From: Verrucomicrobiaceae bacterium | GTDB lineage: Bacteria; Verrucomicrobiota; Verrucomicrobiia; Verrucomicrobiales; Verrucomicrobiaceae | NCBI GenBank assembly: GCA_016795465.1 | Contig: JAEUHK010000101.1 | Span: 1-64,000, forward strand | Length of the DNA: 64,000 bases | Direction: 5' to 3' | Part shown: positions 1 to 8,522 of the stretch, one piece after another | Layout: each line of letters starts with the position of its first letter | How positions within the stretch are numbered: position 1 is the first letter of the stretch | The notes under the pieces: model-generated | Told to the model about the DNA's origin: nothing | Databases searched by the model: none | The model's input: only the letters and a program-made list of their open reading frames with translations | Program-made: the position numbers and the translations under genes

Positions 1-1
1 C

Positions 2-706
2 TTCACCTGGCTGTGCGGTGACCACATCAACGAGCAGCATATTCACAACATCGACGTCGCCAACTGGATCATCGGTGGCCATCCGGAGACCGCCGCCGGC
101 ATGGGCGGCCGTCAGCAGCGCGTGGACAAGAAGTGGGGCCAGATTTACGACCACCACTACGTCGAGTTCACCTATGCCAACGGCGTGCGCGTCAACAGCC
201 AGTGCCGTCACCAGAGCAACACCAAGCCGGACGTGCGTGAGGAATTCACCGGCACCAAGGGCAAGGTGTACCTCGACAACAGCGGCAAGTGCTACGCCGT
301 CGATCACAAGGGCAACACCATCTGGAAGTATCGCCCCGCCCGCGGCGGCGACGAAGGCGGCAAGAAGGGCAAAAAAGGCGGCTCCGGCGGCGATCCGAAT
401 CCGTATCAGGTCGAGCACGACACGCTGCAGGATGCCATCATCAACAACAAGCCGCTCAACAACGCCTACTACGGCGCAGAGAGCACCATGACCGCCATCA
501 TGGGCCGCATGGCCACCTACTCCGGCAAGGAGATCAAGTGGGATGAGGCGCTCAACTCCAAGGTGCAGCACATGCCCGCCATCGTCACGCCCGAGACGGA
601 AGCTCCCGTCAAACCGGACGCCAACGGCTGGTATCCCATCGCCATCCCCGGCTACAAGCCCGAGGACTACGCCAAAGACGGCCGCCAGGCCGTCGAGATC
701 ATCTGA
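2..706 (+). CDS. Gfo/Idh/MocA-family oxidoreductase, C-terminal part (5' truncated by window edge)
   Basis: The reading frame is open from the first bases of the window, so the N-terminal Rossmann NAD(P)-binding domain lies outside it. The visible 234 residues begin with DHINEQHIHNIDVANW, which I recognise from the substrate-domain region of the Gfo/Idh/MocA proteins abundant in Verrucomicrobia and Planctomycetes. A low-complexity Gly/Lys loop follows at about residues 115-132 (GGKKGKKGG). The family oxidises or reduces sugar-like substrates with NAD(P); the substrate cannot be told here. The gene ends in a strong intrinsic terminator, so it is the last gene of its transcript. The family call is good; the specific role is unknown. 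Confidence 0.85.
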   Translation, partial: FTWLCGDHINEQHIHNIDVANWIIGGHPETAAGMGGRQQRVDKKWGQIYDHHYVEFTYANGVRVNSQCRHQSNTKPDVREEFTGTKGKVYLDNSGKCYAVDHKGNTIWKYRPARGGDEGGKKGKKGGSGGDPNPYQVEHDTLQDAIINNKPLNNAYYGAESTMTAIMGRMATYSGKEIKWDEALNSKVQHMPAIVTPETEAPVKPDANGWYPIAIPGYKPEDYAKDGRQAVEII

Positions 707-726
707 TCCGATCTCTCGAATCCATC

Positions 727-761
727 AGCCGCGACCCGCGAAAGCGCGTCGCGGCTTTTTT
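727..761 (+). terminator. Intrinsic terminator of the oxidoreductase gene
   Basis: A perfect 9-bp stem, AGCCGCGAC (727-735) with GTCGCGGCT (748-756), is followed by a T-run. It starts 21 bases after the stop codon at 706. Confidence 0.85.
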
Positions 762-840
762 GTGGCTGCGTTGGAGTGATGGAGAGCTGGAGTCTTGTTT
801 TCCGTCCTCCAACACGCCACAATCCAATCCTCCATCGGCT

Positions 841-1671
841 TCAGATCAGGCCCAAAGCCTCATCCACGCCCGCGCCATCGTGTACCATCGCCATCAGCGC
901 CCGCGTGATGCCCTTCGGATTCGGATGCTGGATGACGTTGCGGCCATACACAATGCCCGCCGCGCCTTGCTGAAGCAGGCCCTGCGTGCGTTCGAGGATC
1001 TCGCGATCACTCACACGACCTCCGCCGCGCACGAGAACGGGAATGCCGGAGGCTGCTTCGATGATCTTGTGGTAGCGGCTCACATCGTCCGTGGGGTCCG
1101 CCTTGATAATGTCCGCACCCAACTCCACCGCCTGACGCACGAGGTAGGTGATGGCGGTCTCATCGCCATTCACCATGTAGCCGCCGGCTTTTTCATTCGG
1201 CTGGAACACCAGCGGCTCCACCATCATCGGCATGCCGTAGTAATCGGCCTGCGGCTTGAGCTTGAGGATGTTCTCCACGCACTCCGCATGCACTTCCGGA
1301 GCACCGGGAATTTGGAAAAGATTCACGCACACGCAGGATGCGTCATAGCGCACCGCCTGCAGCATGCAGTCCTCAATCATGAGGCTGAAGCGGCGGTTCT
1401 CCGGCAAGGTCTTCCCATAGATGTTCGCCACGTCCGTGCGCAGCACGAGGCTCGGTTTGTGACGGCCAGGGATCTCCTGAAGATGCCGCGCCATGCCCAG
1501 CGTGAGCTGGATGGCATCCGGCGCCGCCTCGACGAGCGTCTGCACCACCGTCCGCATGTCCTCGATGCCCTGCAAGAAGCCCGGCTGGTTGAAGAACCCA
1601 TGATCCACGGCCACATCGAAGCAGCGATTGGACTTGGCGTTGAAGAGGCGTTTGAGGCGGAAAGATTTCAT
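841..1671 (-). CDS. Class I fructose-bisphosphate aldolase-like (DeoC/LacD-type TIM barrel)
   Basis: The 276-aa protein shows the class I aldolase barrel: AVDHG near residue 21 and the Schiff-base lysine in IIKADPTDD (K190), followed by a phosphate-binding stretch (VLVRGGGR) and a GAAGIVYGRN strand. The enzyme would make or split a sugar or ketose phosphate through a lysine imine; fructose 1,6-bisphosphate is the likeliest substrate but LsrF-like activity is possible. The ATG at 1671 is chosen because the upstream extension has no family similarity. It lies 68 bases after glgC on the same strand, so the two may be co-transcribed, linking glycolysis/gluconeogenesis with glycogen synthesis. Confidence 0.85.
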   Translation of the reverse strand: MKSFRLKRLFNAKSNRCFDVAVDHGFFNQPGFLQGIEDMRTVVQTLVEAAPDAIQLTLGMARHLQEIPGRHKPSLVLRTDVANIYGKTLPENRRFSLMIEDCMLQAVRYDASCVCVNLFQIPGAPEVHAECVENILKLKPQADYYGMPMMVEPLVFQPNEKAGGYMVNGDETAITYLVRQAVELGADIIKADPTDDVSRYHKIIEAASGIPVLVRGGGRVSDREILERTQGLLQQGAAGIVYGRNVIQHPNPKGITRALMAMVHDGAGVDEALGLI

Positions 1672-1739
1672 GGTCGAGAAAGGGCCACTACAAGCGGCCC
1701 GAACGCCTCGCAACTTTCACCGTTCACGCTCTCCGCGGA

Positions 1740-3050
1740 TCAAATCCACGTTCCATCAGGAATCACGGCATCTTTCGGCACGCAGACGATGCCATCGCGG
1801 ATGTACCAGTTCGGGCCGTCGAAGTGGTCGGGCTTGCCTTCGGGAGTGATGACCACGTTGTCGCCGATGTGGACGTTCTTGTCGATGATCGCCCGCTCGA
1901 TGCGGCAATTGCGGCCGATGCCGGGAGGCGGACGGTCTGGATCGGTGCCGCGGGCGCCGGCATAGAAATCGGCTCCCATGACGATGCACTTCCGAATGGT
2001 GGTGCCGGTCTCGATGCGGGAGCGGACACCGATGACGGCGTTTTCGAGATGCGCATCGGTGATGATGCAGCCATCGGCAATGAGCGCCTGGCGGACGGTG
2101 GCACCGTTCAGCTTGCTGGCGGGCAGGGCACGGCTGTGGGTGAAGATGGGCGCGACGCTGTCGAAGAAATCAAACGGCGGCACGGTCTGGCAGAGGTCCA
2201 GATTCGCCTGGAAGAAGCTGCGGATGGTCCCGATGTCCTCCCAGTAGCCGTGGAAGTTGTAGGCGTGCACGCGGCGCTCGCTGATGGCGGCGGGAATGAT
2301 GTTCTTGCCGAAGTCGTTGTGCTTGTTGTCGAGGCACTCTTCGAGGACTTTGCGATTGAAGAGGTAGATGCCCATGCTGGCTTGGTAACGCGGCTCGTCA
2401 CCGTCGATGCCGAGCGACTTCACGATGTCGCCAGACATGCGCAGTTTGGCCAGCACCTCGGGGTCCTTCGGCTTCTCGACGAACTCGGTGATGCGGCCGG
2501 TCTCGTCGCTGTGCATGATGCCGAAGCCGGTGGCGTCACGCTCGTTCACCGGCAGCGTGGCGATGGTGATGTCCGCGTCATTGGCGACATGTTGTCGCAT
2601 CAGTTTGCGGAAGTCCATGCGGTAGAGCTGGTCGCCGCTGAGGATGAGGAAGTGCTCGTGATCGCCTTCGAGGAAGTAGCGCATGTTTTGCCGCACGGCG
2701 TCGGCGGTGCCCTGATACCAGCGCTCGCCATCGGGCGTCTGCTGCGCGGCGAGGACCTCGACAAAACCACGCGTGAACTGGTCGAAGCGGTAGGTGCGGT
2801 TGAGGTGGCGGTTCAGCGAGGCGCTGTTGAACTGCGTGAGCACATACACCTGGCGCAGGCCGGAGTTGATGCAGTTGCTGATGGGCAGATCGACGATGCG
2901 GTACTTGCCCGCGAGAGGCACGGCCGGCTTGGCGCGGTCCTTGGTCAAAGGAAAGAGTCGTGTTCCAGCGCCACCGCCCATGACGATGGCCAGCGTGCTG
3001 CGGCGGAGGAGGGTGTCGGCTTCGATGTCGGCGGCGCGTTTCGTGCTCAT
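1740..3050 (-). CDS. glgC: Glucose-1-phosphate adenylyltransferase
   Basis: The 436-aa protein makes ADP-glucose from ATP and glucose 1-phosphate, the committed step of bacterial glycogen synthesis. The nucleotidyltransferase motif GGGAGTRLFPLTKDRAKPAV lies at about residues 25-44, followed by YRIVDLPISNCINSG. The C-terminal third has the hexapeptide, left-handed beta-helix character of the family (NAVIGVRSRIETG, IGRNCRIERAIIDKNV). Length is normal for GlgC (about 420-430 aa). The start at 3050 gives a short Lys/Arg-rich lead before the motif, as usual. The divergent cytochrome gene begins about 90 bases away. Confidence 0.95.
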   Translation of the reverse strand: MSTKRAADIEADTLLRRSTLAIVMGGGAGTRLFPLTKDRAKPAVPLAGKYRIVDLPISNCINSGLRQVYVLTQFNSASLNRHLNRTYRFDQFTRGFVEVLAAQQTPDGERWYQGTADAVRQNMRYFLEGDHEHFLILSGDQLYRMDFRKLMRQHVANDADITIATLPVNERDATGFGIMHSDETGRITEFVEKPKDPEVLAKLRMSGDIVKSLGIDGDEPRYQASMGIYLFNRKVLEECLDNKHNDFGKNIIPAAISERRVHAYNFHGYWEDIGTIRSFFQANLDLCQTVPPFDFFDSVAPIFTHSRALPASKLNGATVRQALIADGCIITDAHLENAVIGVRSRIETGTTIRKCIVMGADFYAGARGTDPDRPPPGIGRNCRIERAIIDKNVHIGDNVVITPEGKPDHFDGPNWYIRDGIVCVPKDAVIPDGTWI

Positions 3051-3138
3051 GGCTGTGCGGGGGTTGGCCCGCTCCTATTTCCCTGAAACAAGGCAGGCAG
3101 GCAAGCGTTTCCCTCGGCCCCTAACCAATCTTCCCGCC

Positions 3139-4095
3139 GTGACACGCCCTGCCTTGCTCCCTCTTGCCTCCCTCTTGCTCGCAGCCCCTGCTTTTGGAGC
3201 GGTGAGCTTCGAAAAGGAGATCCTTCCCTTCCTGACCAAGAAGTGCGTCGATTGCCATCGCGCTCCGTATGAGGAGAACGGCAAGAAGAAAGAGCCGAAG
3301 GCCGGTCTGCGCCTCGACGCCGCCTGGGCCATCGTGAAGGGCAGCGAAAACGGCCCGGTGCTCACCGCCGGAGCGCCGGACAAGAGCGGCATCTACGAGT
3401 CCGTCATGCTGCCAAAGGATGACGACGCCCACATGCCGCCGAAGGGCGATGACCTCACGAAAGAGGAGATCGCCCTGCTGAAGAAGTGGATCGAGGAAGG
3501 CGCGGATTTTGGCGGCTGGGTGGGAAACACCGAGGGCATGCCCGCCGGTGCCGCCACGCAGGCGCAGCGCGAGTTCAAGCCTCGCGAGCACGATGTGTTC
3601 TTCGCCAAGCTTGAAAAAGAAGTGAAGCCGCTCGCGGATGCCGTGCTCGAAGCCGCCAAAAAAGCCGGGGCGCAGGTCGCTCCCGTGAAAGTCGAGAGCC
3701 CGCTCGTGCGCGTCGATTTCCTCACCGGGGTCTCGAAGTGCGATGATGCCAAGATCGAGAGCATCCTGCCGCTGAAGGAGAACGTCGTGGCCCTCGATCT
3801 CGGCCGCACGGTCATCACCGATGCCGCTTTGAAGACCATCGGCCAGCTCCCGCGCCTCGTGACGCTCGATCTGCGCCAAACGAAGATCGGCGATGCCGGG
3901 CTCGAATCGCTCAGCGGCCTCAAAAACCTCCACACGCTCAATTTGTATGGCACGCAGGTCACCGATGAAGGCCTGAAGCACCTCGCCAAGATCAAGAGCC
4001 TCAAAAACATCTACCTCTGGCAATCCAAGGCCACGAAGGCCGGCGTAAAACAACTCGCCGCTGCCCTTCCTGGCGTGAAAGTCAGCATTGAATAG
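3139..4095 (+). CDS. Exported c-type cytochrome domain protein with leucine-rich repeats
   Basis: I start this gene at the GTG at 3139, which gives a 318-aa protein with a clean signal peptide (LLPLASLLLAAPAFG); any longer version would overlap the divergent glgC. The heme-attachment motif CVDCH is at residues 36-40 and HMPPKGD further on is a candidate distal Met ligand, the pattern of planctomycete-type cytochrome domains. From about residue 215 to the end there are repeats such as LVTLDLRQTKIGDAGLESL and LHTLNLYGTQVTDEGLKHL, which form a ribonuclease-inhibitor-like LRR. It probably acts in the periplasm or on the surface as a redox protein; its partner is unknown. Confidence 0.8.
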   Translation: MTRPALLPLASLLLAAPAFGAVSFEKEILPFLTKKCVDCHRAPYEENGKKKEPKAGLRLDAAWAIVKGSENGPVLTAGAPDKSGIYESVMLPKDDDAHMPPKGDDLTKEEIALLKKWIEEGADFGGWVGNTEGMPAGAATQAQREFKPREHDVFFAKLEKEVKPLADAVLEAAKKAGAQVAPVKVESPLVRVDFLTGVSKCDDAKIESILPLKENVVALDLGRTVITDAALKTIGQLPRLVTLDLRQTKIGDAGLESLSGLKNLHTLNLYGTQVTDEGLKHLAKIKSLKNIYLWQSKATKAGVKQLAAALPGVKVSIE

Positions 4096-4123
4096 TCTCC
4101 TCCCATCCAACGCCAGCAACCCC

Positions 4124-4648
4124 ATGAAAACGCGCCTCCTCATGCTCACCGCCATCCTCAGCACCTTCCTCGGCACCGCGAAAGCGGGAGAAGGTGAAAA
4201 GGTCAGTTACGACGCCCCCGCCGTGTCCGGCGTCAATCAAGACGGAGCCACCGTCAACTTCGCCGATGTTTACAAGAAGGGCCCCACGGTCGTCTTCTTC
4301 TACCCGAAGGCCGACACGCCGGGCTGCACCAAGCAGGCCTGCTCCCTCCGCGATGCCTTTGCCGATCTCACCAAGGACGGCGTTCAGGTCCTCGGCGTGA
4401 GCTTTGACAAGCCCGACGCCCAAAAAGCCTTCAAAGACAAGTTCACCCTGCCCTACGACCTCATCGCCGATCCCGAAGGCAAGATCGTCGCCGCCTTCAA
4501 AGTCGAAAAAATCGCCAAAGGCCTCTTCAATCTCGCCAAGCGCAGCTGCTTCCTTGTTAAGGATGGCAAAGTCGTCTGGCAGGACTACGCCGCCAGCACC
4601 GACAAGCAGGCTGAGGACATCAAACGCGTCCTCGCGAGCTCCAAGTAA
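4124..4648 (+). CDS. Exported PrxQ/Bcp-type peroxiredoxin
   Basis: The 174-aa protein has a signal peptide (MLTAILSTFLGTAKA) and a thioredoxin-fold peroxiredoxin domain. The motif TPGCTKQAC places the peroxidatic Cys at 68 and a resolving Cys five residues later at 73, the hallmark of the PrxQ/BCP class, which reduces hydrogen peroxide and organic peroxides using a thiol donor. The in-frame ATG at 4124 is preferred over 4088 because it begins the signal peptide. Export is unusual for this mainly cytoplasmic family. It lies 28 bases after the cytochrome/LRR gene and ends at a terminator. Confidence 0.88.
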   Translation: MKTRLLMLTAILSTFLGTAKAGEGEKVSYDAPAVSGVNQDGATVNFADVYKKGPTVVFFYPKADTPGCTKQACSLRDAFADLTKDGVQVLGVSFDKPDAQKAFKDKFTLPYDLIADPEGKIVAAFKVEKIAKGLFNLAKRSCFLVKDGKVVWQDYAASTDKQAEDIKRVLASSK

Positions 4649-4670
4649 TCGATTCACGAAAACGATCACG

Positions 4671-4702
4671 AAAGCCGGGGACGAAGATTCCCGGCTTTTT
4701 TG
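4671..4702 (+). terminator. Intrinsic terminator after the peroxiredoxin gene
   Basis: The stem AAAGCCGGG/CCCGGCTTT is followed by a T-run and lies 22 bases past the stop codon. Confidence 0.85.
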
Positions 4703-4744
4703 TGCCCGCTTGCCAGATGAAGCCTCTTTTGCCTACAATCAGGC

Positions 4745-5185
4745 ATGAGCGTTCAATTGCATCCGATTCACTGGCTGGCCCTGTTTGGGCTCGTCATCGC
4801 ACTCGTGATGCTCGCCGGAGCCTTTCGATGCCGCGGCGTGGCGCTGAAGATCCTTCTGATCATGCTTGGCATCGCCTCGGCCGCACCAGCAGGCCTCGTG
4901 GTGATGGTCAGCTACCCGGAGTGGGTCGATCCGCGGTTCCGCGTATATAAAGACTTCTTCGCCGCCATCCAGCCCGGCATGTCTCGCGACGATGTGAAGA
5001 CTCTTTTGGAGAAGCACTATCCCGAAAGCGGACCCCGCTCGCGCCCCATCCTCTTCCTCGAAGATGAGAGCAGCCTGAACTTCTTCATGCACCCGGAGCC
5101 CGGCCACACCGAGCCCAACTGCGAAGGCATCCTCTTGAAGATTGAGAACGATCGCGTCACCACCAAAACCTACTCGCCGGACTGA
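4745..5185 (+). CDS. Small membrane-anchored protein of unknown function
   Basis: The 146-aa protein has two predicted N-terminal membrane segments (about residues 9-26 and 31-53) and a soluble remainder. IQPGMSRDDVKTLLEKHYPES at about residues 76-96 resembles the helix motif of BamE/SmpA-like domains, but this is only a local similarity. Its stop codon overlaps the ATG of the next gene by one base (TGATG), so the two are translationally coupled. No function can be assigned. Confidence 0.7.
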   Translation: MSVQLHPIHWLALFGLVIALVMLAGAFRCRGVALKILLIMLGIASAAPAGLVVMVSYPEWVDPRFRVYKDFFAAIQPGMSRDDVKTLLEKHYPESGPRSRPILFLEDESSLNFFMHPEPGHTEPNCEGILLKIENDRVTTKTYSPD

Positions 5186-6024
5186 TGCACCCGATTTGGA
5201 AACGCCTTCTGCGCCTCGCGCTCATCGCCATGCTCACACCAGTCGCCTTTCTGCTGAGCTGCCAATCGTCTCTCATCTACCATCCGCGGCCCAACGAGCC
5301 CGGCATGACCGAGCATCTCGAAAACAACCGCGGCGAGCGCCTCACCTACCGCACCTCGCAGGGCAGGCAGACCGCCTGGTATCGACCGCCCTATCGCGGC
5401 CCCGAAAATGGTGCGCCGCTTTGGATCGCCTTCTCCGGCAATGGCTCGCTCGCCCTCGACTGGATGCATTTCGCCGGCATCGCCGATGGACGCTTCGCCT
5501 GGCTCATGATCGACTACCCCGGCTACGGCGAATGCGAGGGCAGGCCCACGCCAAAAGCCATCCGCGAGAGCAGCGTGGCCGCGCTGAATCAGCTCGCCGT
5601 GCGATTGAAGCTGCCACGCGAGGTTTTGATCTCACGCAGCCAGGTCATCGGCCATTCGCTCGGTGCCGCGGCAGCCCTCATGACCGCGGAGGACCTCGGC
5701 ATTCATCGCGGCATCCTCATCTCACCCTTCACCAGCATGACCGACATGGGTCGCCAGGTGATCGGCTGGCCGCTTTGCTACCTCAACCTTCATCGCTTCG
5801 ACAACCGCAAGACCCTCGCCGCGGTCTGCCAGCATCCCGAGGCCCGCTTCACCATCTTCCACGGCATCAACGACAACCTCATCCCCATCCGCATGAGCAC
5901 CGAGCTGGCCGCCGCGCATCCGGGCAAGGTCACCCTTCATCCCTCTCCCGGCGGTCACAACGATGTGCTGCAGTTCATTCAAACCCAGCTCACTGCCGAG
6001 ACACTGAAGCTCAGCGGACTATGA
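5185..6024 (+). CDS. Alpha/beta-hydrolase lipoprotein
   Basis: The 279-aa protein has a type II signal with a lipobox ending at Cys26 (AFLLSC), so it is membrane-anchored outside the cytoplasm. The nucleophile elbow GHSLGA has Ser158; a candidate acid lies in FHGINDN (around residue 231) and the histidine is H258 in SPGGHND. This order and spacing match the YqiK/BAAT-like serine hydrolases. The substrate is unknown. It is co-translated with the small membrane protein upstream and its 3' end overlaps the convergent gene by 6 bases. Confidence 0.82.
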   Translation: MHPIWKRLLRLALIAMLTPVAFLLSCQSSLIYHPRPNEPGMTEHLENNRGERLTYRTSQGRQTAWYRPPYRGPENGAPLWIAFSGNGSLALDWMHFAGIADGRFAWLMIDYPGYGECEGRPTPKAIRESSVAALNQLAVRLKLPREVLISRSQVIGHSLGAAAALMTAEDLGIHRGILISPFTSMTDMGRQVIGWPLCYLNLHRFDNRKTLAAVCQHPEARFTIFHGINDNLIPIRMSTELAAAHPGKVTLHPSPGGHNDVLQFIQTQLTAETLKLSGL

Positions 6025-7257
6025 TCCCGCCATCAGCCCATGCCGCCTCGCCTTCCAATAGGCGGCGAGATGGTAAACAAGCCCGCAGCTCGCATTGTGA
6101 GTGTAATCAAAGCGTTCGAGTAGCTTTTTCAGCGCGGCTTGCTGCTCGTTCGTCAGCGTCGGTGAATCGATCATCATCAGAATCAACGCGGATTCACCGG
6201 CTTCACGAGTGAGATGCCAGATTTCGCGAAACGGCCCCCACTGAGGGTTCGGATAGCCTTTTTGGTTCTTCCACTCGGGAACCTTGCGCCAGTCAGGACC
6301 GAGCATGCGCATCTCCTCAGAGCTCTTTTTGGCAATTTGGGCCAAAACACTCGTGAAGCGCTTCGCGGCGAGATCGCGAACGTGAAGCATGCGCGTGTGG
6401 ATTTGCGCTTTGAGTGCCGAATCAGGCTCCAGAGCATGCAGAAGCTCCAGCGAGCATTGCATCTGCAGCAGCGCATAGGCTGGTTTGTTCTCACCGGGGT
6501 TCGCCGACTGCTCGATCGCCTCTGCAGCGTATTTGCGCCACTCCACGCGATAGCGTTCATCCTTCGTTACATCCCATGCCGCCGCGTAAATCATTGGCAG
6601 CCGCGCCGCCTCATGCGCCTGCACCTTCCACATGCGGCAGATGCCAAGCGGGCAACGCGTGCCATCCGCACGGCAGAAGTCGAAGTCGTTCTCCGGCGTC
6701 ACAAAGGCGATCATCCGCTCCGCCACATCGGCTAGGATCACGCCGATTTGCTGCTTCGTCGCCTCATCCGGCAGCGGGCTGTGAAAATACTGCCACAGAC
6801 CATGAACAAAGTGCGTCACCTGATCGCGCGATGAGTTGATGTAAGTGCTCGTGGCATCCTCCGGGCACACATTCCGCGCCACAAAGCCCTTCACGCCATG
6901 CGCCGTGACGCAACGATGCAAACCCGCGAAGACGTTCGCGGCCTTCGCGCGCAGCGATTCGTCCTTCGTGACCGCAAAGCGATCGCACAGCACGCTCAGC
7001 ATCGCGCCGCCAAGGATCGCGCCGTCTTCCATGCCCGTGCTGTAGCCGCAGGGATTCGGATATTGCCGCTTCACCTCCTCCGCCGTCGGCAAATGCGCCT
7101 GCTCCTTGCCCTTCTCGTAGCTGCTGAGGTAATCGCCAAAGGTCTGCACCTTTGGCAGATAGAAGCGGGTCCAGACAATGTCCCAGGCTTGTTCGATGTT
7201 CTGGGCAAAAACGTCCGACACTGAGAACAGGAGTAGAAAGACCATGACGAATTTCAT
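6019..7257 (-). CDS. Exported protein of unknown function, possibly alpha/alpha-toroid
   Basis: The 412-aa protein has a clear signal peptide from the ATG at 7257 (VFLLLFSVSDVFA). The rest is helix-rich with many Trp, His and Cys residues (for example HFVHGLWQYFHS and CRADGTRCPLGICRMW). The regular helical pattern suggests an alpha/alpha barrel such as those of glycosidases or lyases acting on oligosaccharides, but I see no catalytic motif I can name. It is the last gene of catabolic operon A, after a propeller protein, so a role in handling the same extracellular substrate is inferred. Confidence 0.65.
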   Translation of the reverse strand: MKFVMVFLLLFSVSDVFAQNIEQAWDIVWTRFYLPKVQTFGDYLSSYEKGKEQAHLPTAEEVKRQYPNPCGYSTGMEDGAILGGAMLSVLCDRFAVTKDESLRAKAANVFAGLHRCVTAHGVKGFVARNVCPEDATSTYINSSRDQVTHFVHGLWQYFHSPLPDEATKQQIGVILADVAERMIAFVTPENDFDFCRADGTRCPLGICRMWKVQAHEAARLPMIYAAAWDVTKDERYRVEWRKYAAEAIEQSANPGENKPAYALLQMQCSLELLHALEPDSALKAQIHTRMLHVRDLAAKRFTSVLAQIAKKSSEEMRMLGPDWRKVPEWKNQKGYPNPQWGPFREIWHLTREAGESALILMMIDSPTLTNEQQAALKKLLERFDYTHNASCGLVYHLAAYWKARRHGLMAGS

Positions 7258-7334
7258 TCGAGGCAAAGACGGGTGAAGAGCGCGCACCATAGCCACGATG
7301 CAACTGCGCACACTTCGAAACACTTCCAGATGCC

Positions 7335-8522
7335 TTACTTGACGAGCGGCTTCTCCAGCATCTTCACCGCATCCAAGTCGGCGATCTTCACCTTCAGCAC
7401 CTCGACGCTTTGCTTGCTGCCGGCGAAGGCGATGAACAGGCTGTCGCCGTGCTCAATGACGTGCGGGTAGTCGATGTGACGGCCGCCGACGAGGTAGAGC
7501 ATCTTGGTGAAGACGAGACCATCCTCGCTGATGGAGAGCGTGAGCGGATCGCGCTTCTTGGGGTTCGGATTGGAGATGAGCACATAGCGGCCGTCACGGA
7601 GTCGGTGGCCGCTGATTTTCGAGGTGGCGTCGGGGAAGTTGGTCTTCACCGGCGTGCTCCAGGTGCGACCATCGTCTTTGGAGAAGGCGCGGTAAAGGAA
7701 GCCGCTGCGGCGGTTGTCGCGGAAGACGGCGGCGAGCGTCTGATCCGGCAAAATCCACCAATCGGGCTCTTCCGCTTTCAACTCGGCGGCGCTGCCGAGT
7801 ACAGGGAAGGATTGCCAGTCGCTCAGTGACTTCACGCCGCCGACGAGGAAGTGAACGCCGCTCTTTTTGTAGTCATGCATGCGTCGCGACATCATCCAGT
7901 CGCCCGTGCGGAGCTTCAACGGCGGGAAGTTGTTGATCGTGTCGTCGAAGACAACGCCCGCATCTTGCCAGGTGCCATCGCTTTGAAGGCGAAAAGCATG
8001 CAGTTCGAGGCTTTTGCCGAAAAAGCCCGCCGCCTCATCGAGCGAGGCCAGCGCGAGCAATTCGCCCTCGCGCTTCCAAAAGCCGCGTGAGATCCAGCGC
8101 ATGCCTTTGTCCGTGCGCATGCCGTAATGGGGTGAATCAGGCCCCGAATTCGGCGGAATCGGCGTCAGGAACTTCGGGGTGCTCCATTTCAAGCCATCGG
8201 CACTCGTGGCGAACTTCACCCGCTGCCCGACACGATCCTCAATGCCTGGCCCATCGCTCCACATGGCCCAAAACTGGCCGTCATGATGTGCGAGGTAGTT
8301 GTGCTGGTTCACACCGCCCGCTTTTTTGTCGAGCTTGGCCGGATCAGCGCCTTTAGCCCTCACGTCACTGATCACGACATGCTCAATCGGCACACGCGGA
8401 AGCGCGGCGAAGTCGATCTCGTGCGTGTTTTCCGGCACCCACGGGCCTGCAAGCATGATGGATGGCTCGGCGGCGAGGATCGGGCCGCCAAGGATGGCAC
8501 ACAGCAGGAAAAGGAATTTCAT
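7335..8522 (-). CDS. Exported BNR/sialidase-like beta-propeller (operon A, second copy)
   Basis: The 395-aa protein starts at the ATG at 8522, giving the signal peptide FLFLLCAILGGPILA. It contains Asp-box-like repeats (SADGLKWSTP, SKDDGRTWSTP, SEDGLVFTK), the structural signature of sialidase-type six-bladed propellers. It is a paralogue of the operon's first gene (12462-13961): both share HHxGxFWAxWS, the RFATS/KFATS-xDG pattern and the PVKTNxPDAxSK stretch. The Asp boxes are structural, so enzymatic activity is not proven; a glycoside hydrolase or binding role is possible. Its start overlaps the esterase stop (ATGA). Confidence 0.8.
   Translation of the reverse strand: MKFLFLLCAILGGPILAAEPSIMLAGPWVPENTHEIDFAALPRVPIEHVVISDVRAKGADPAKLDKKAGGVNQHNYLAHHDGQFWAMWSDGPGIEDRVGQRVKFATSADGLKWSTPKFLTPIPPNSGPDSPHYGMRTDKGMRWISRGFWKREGELLALASLDEAAGFFGKSLELHAFRLQSDGTWQDAGVVFDDTINNFPPLKLRTGDWMMSRRMHDYKKSGVHFLVGGVKSLSDWQSFPVLGSAAELKAEEPDWWILPDQTLAAVFRDNRRSGFLYRAFSKDDGRTWSTPVKTNFPDATSKISGHRLRDGRYVLISNPNPKKRDPLTLSISEDGLVFTKMLYLVGGRHIDYPHVIEHGDSLFIAFAGSKQSVEVLKVKIADLDAVKMLEKPLVK

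Noticed and set aside
760..1965. 401-aa open frame on the plus strand
   Set aside because: It lies antisense to the aldolase and glgC genes, both of which have clear family motifs; the frame is open because of high GC.
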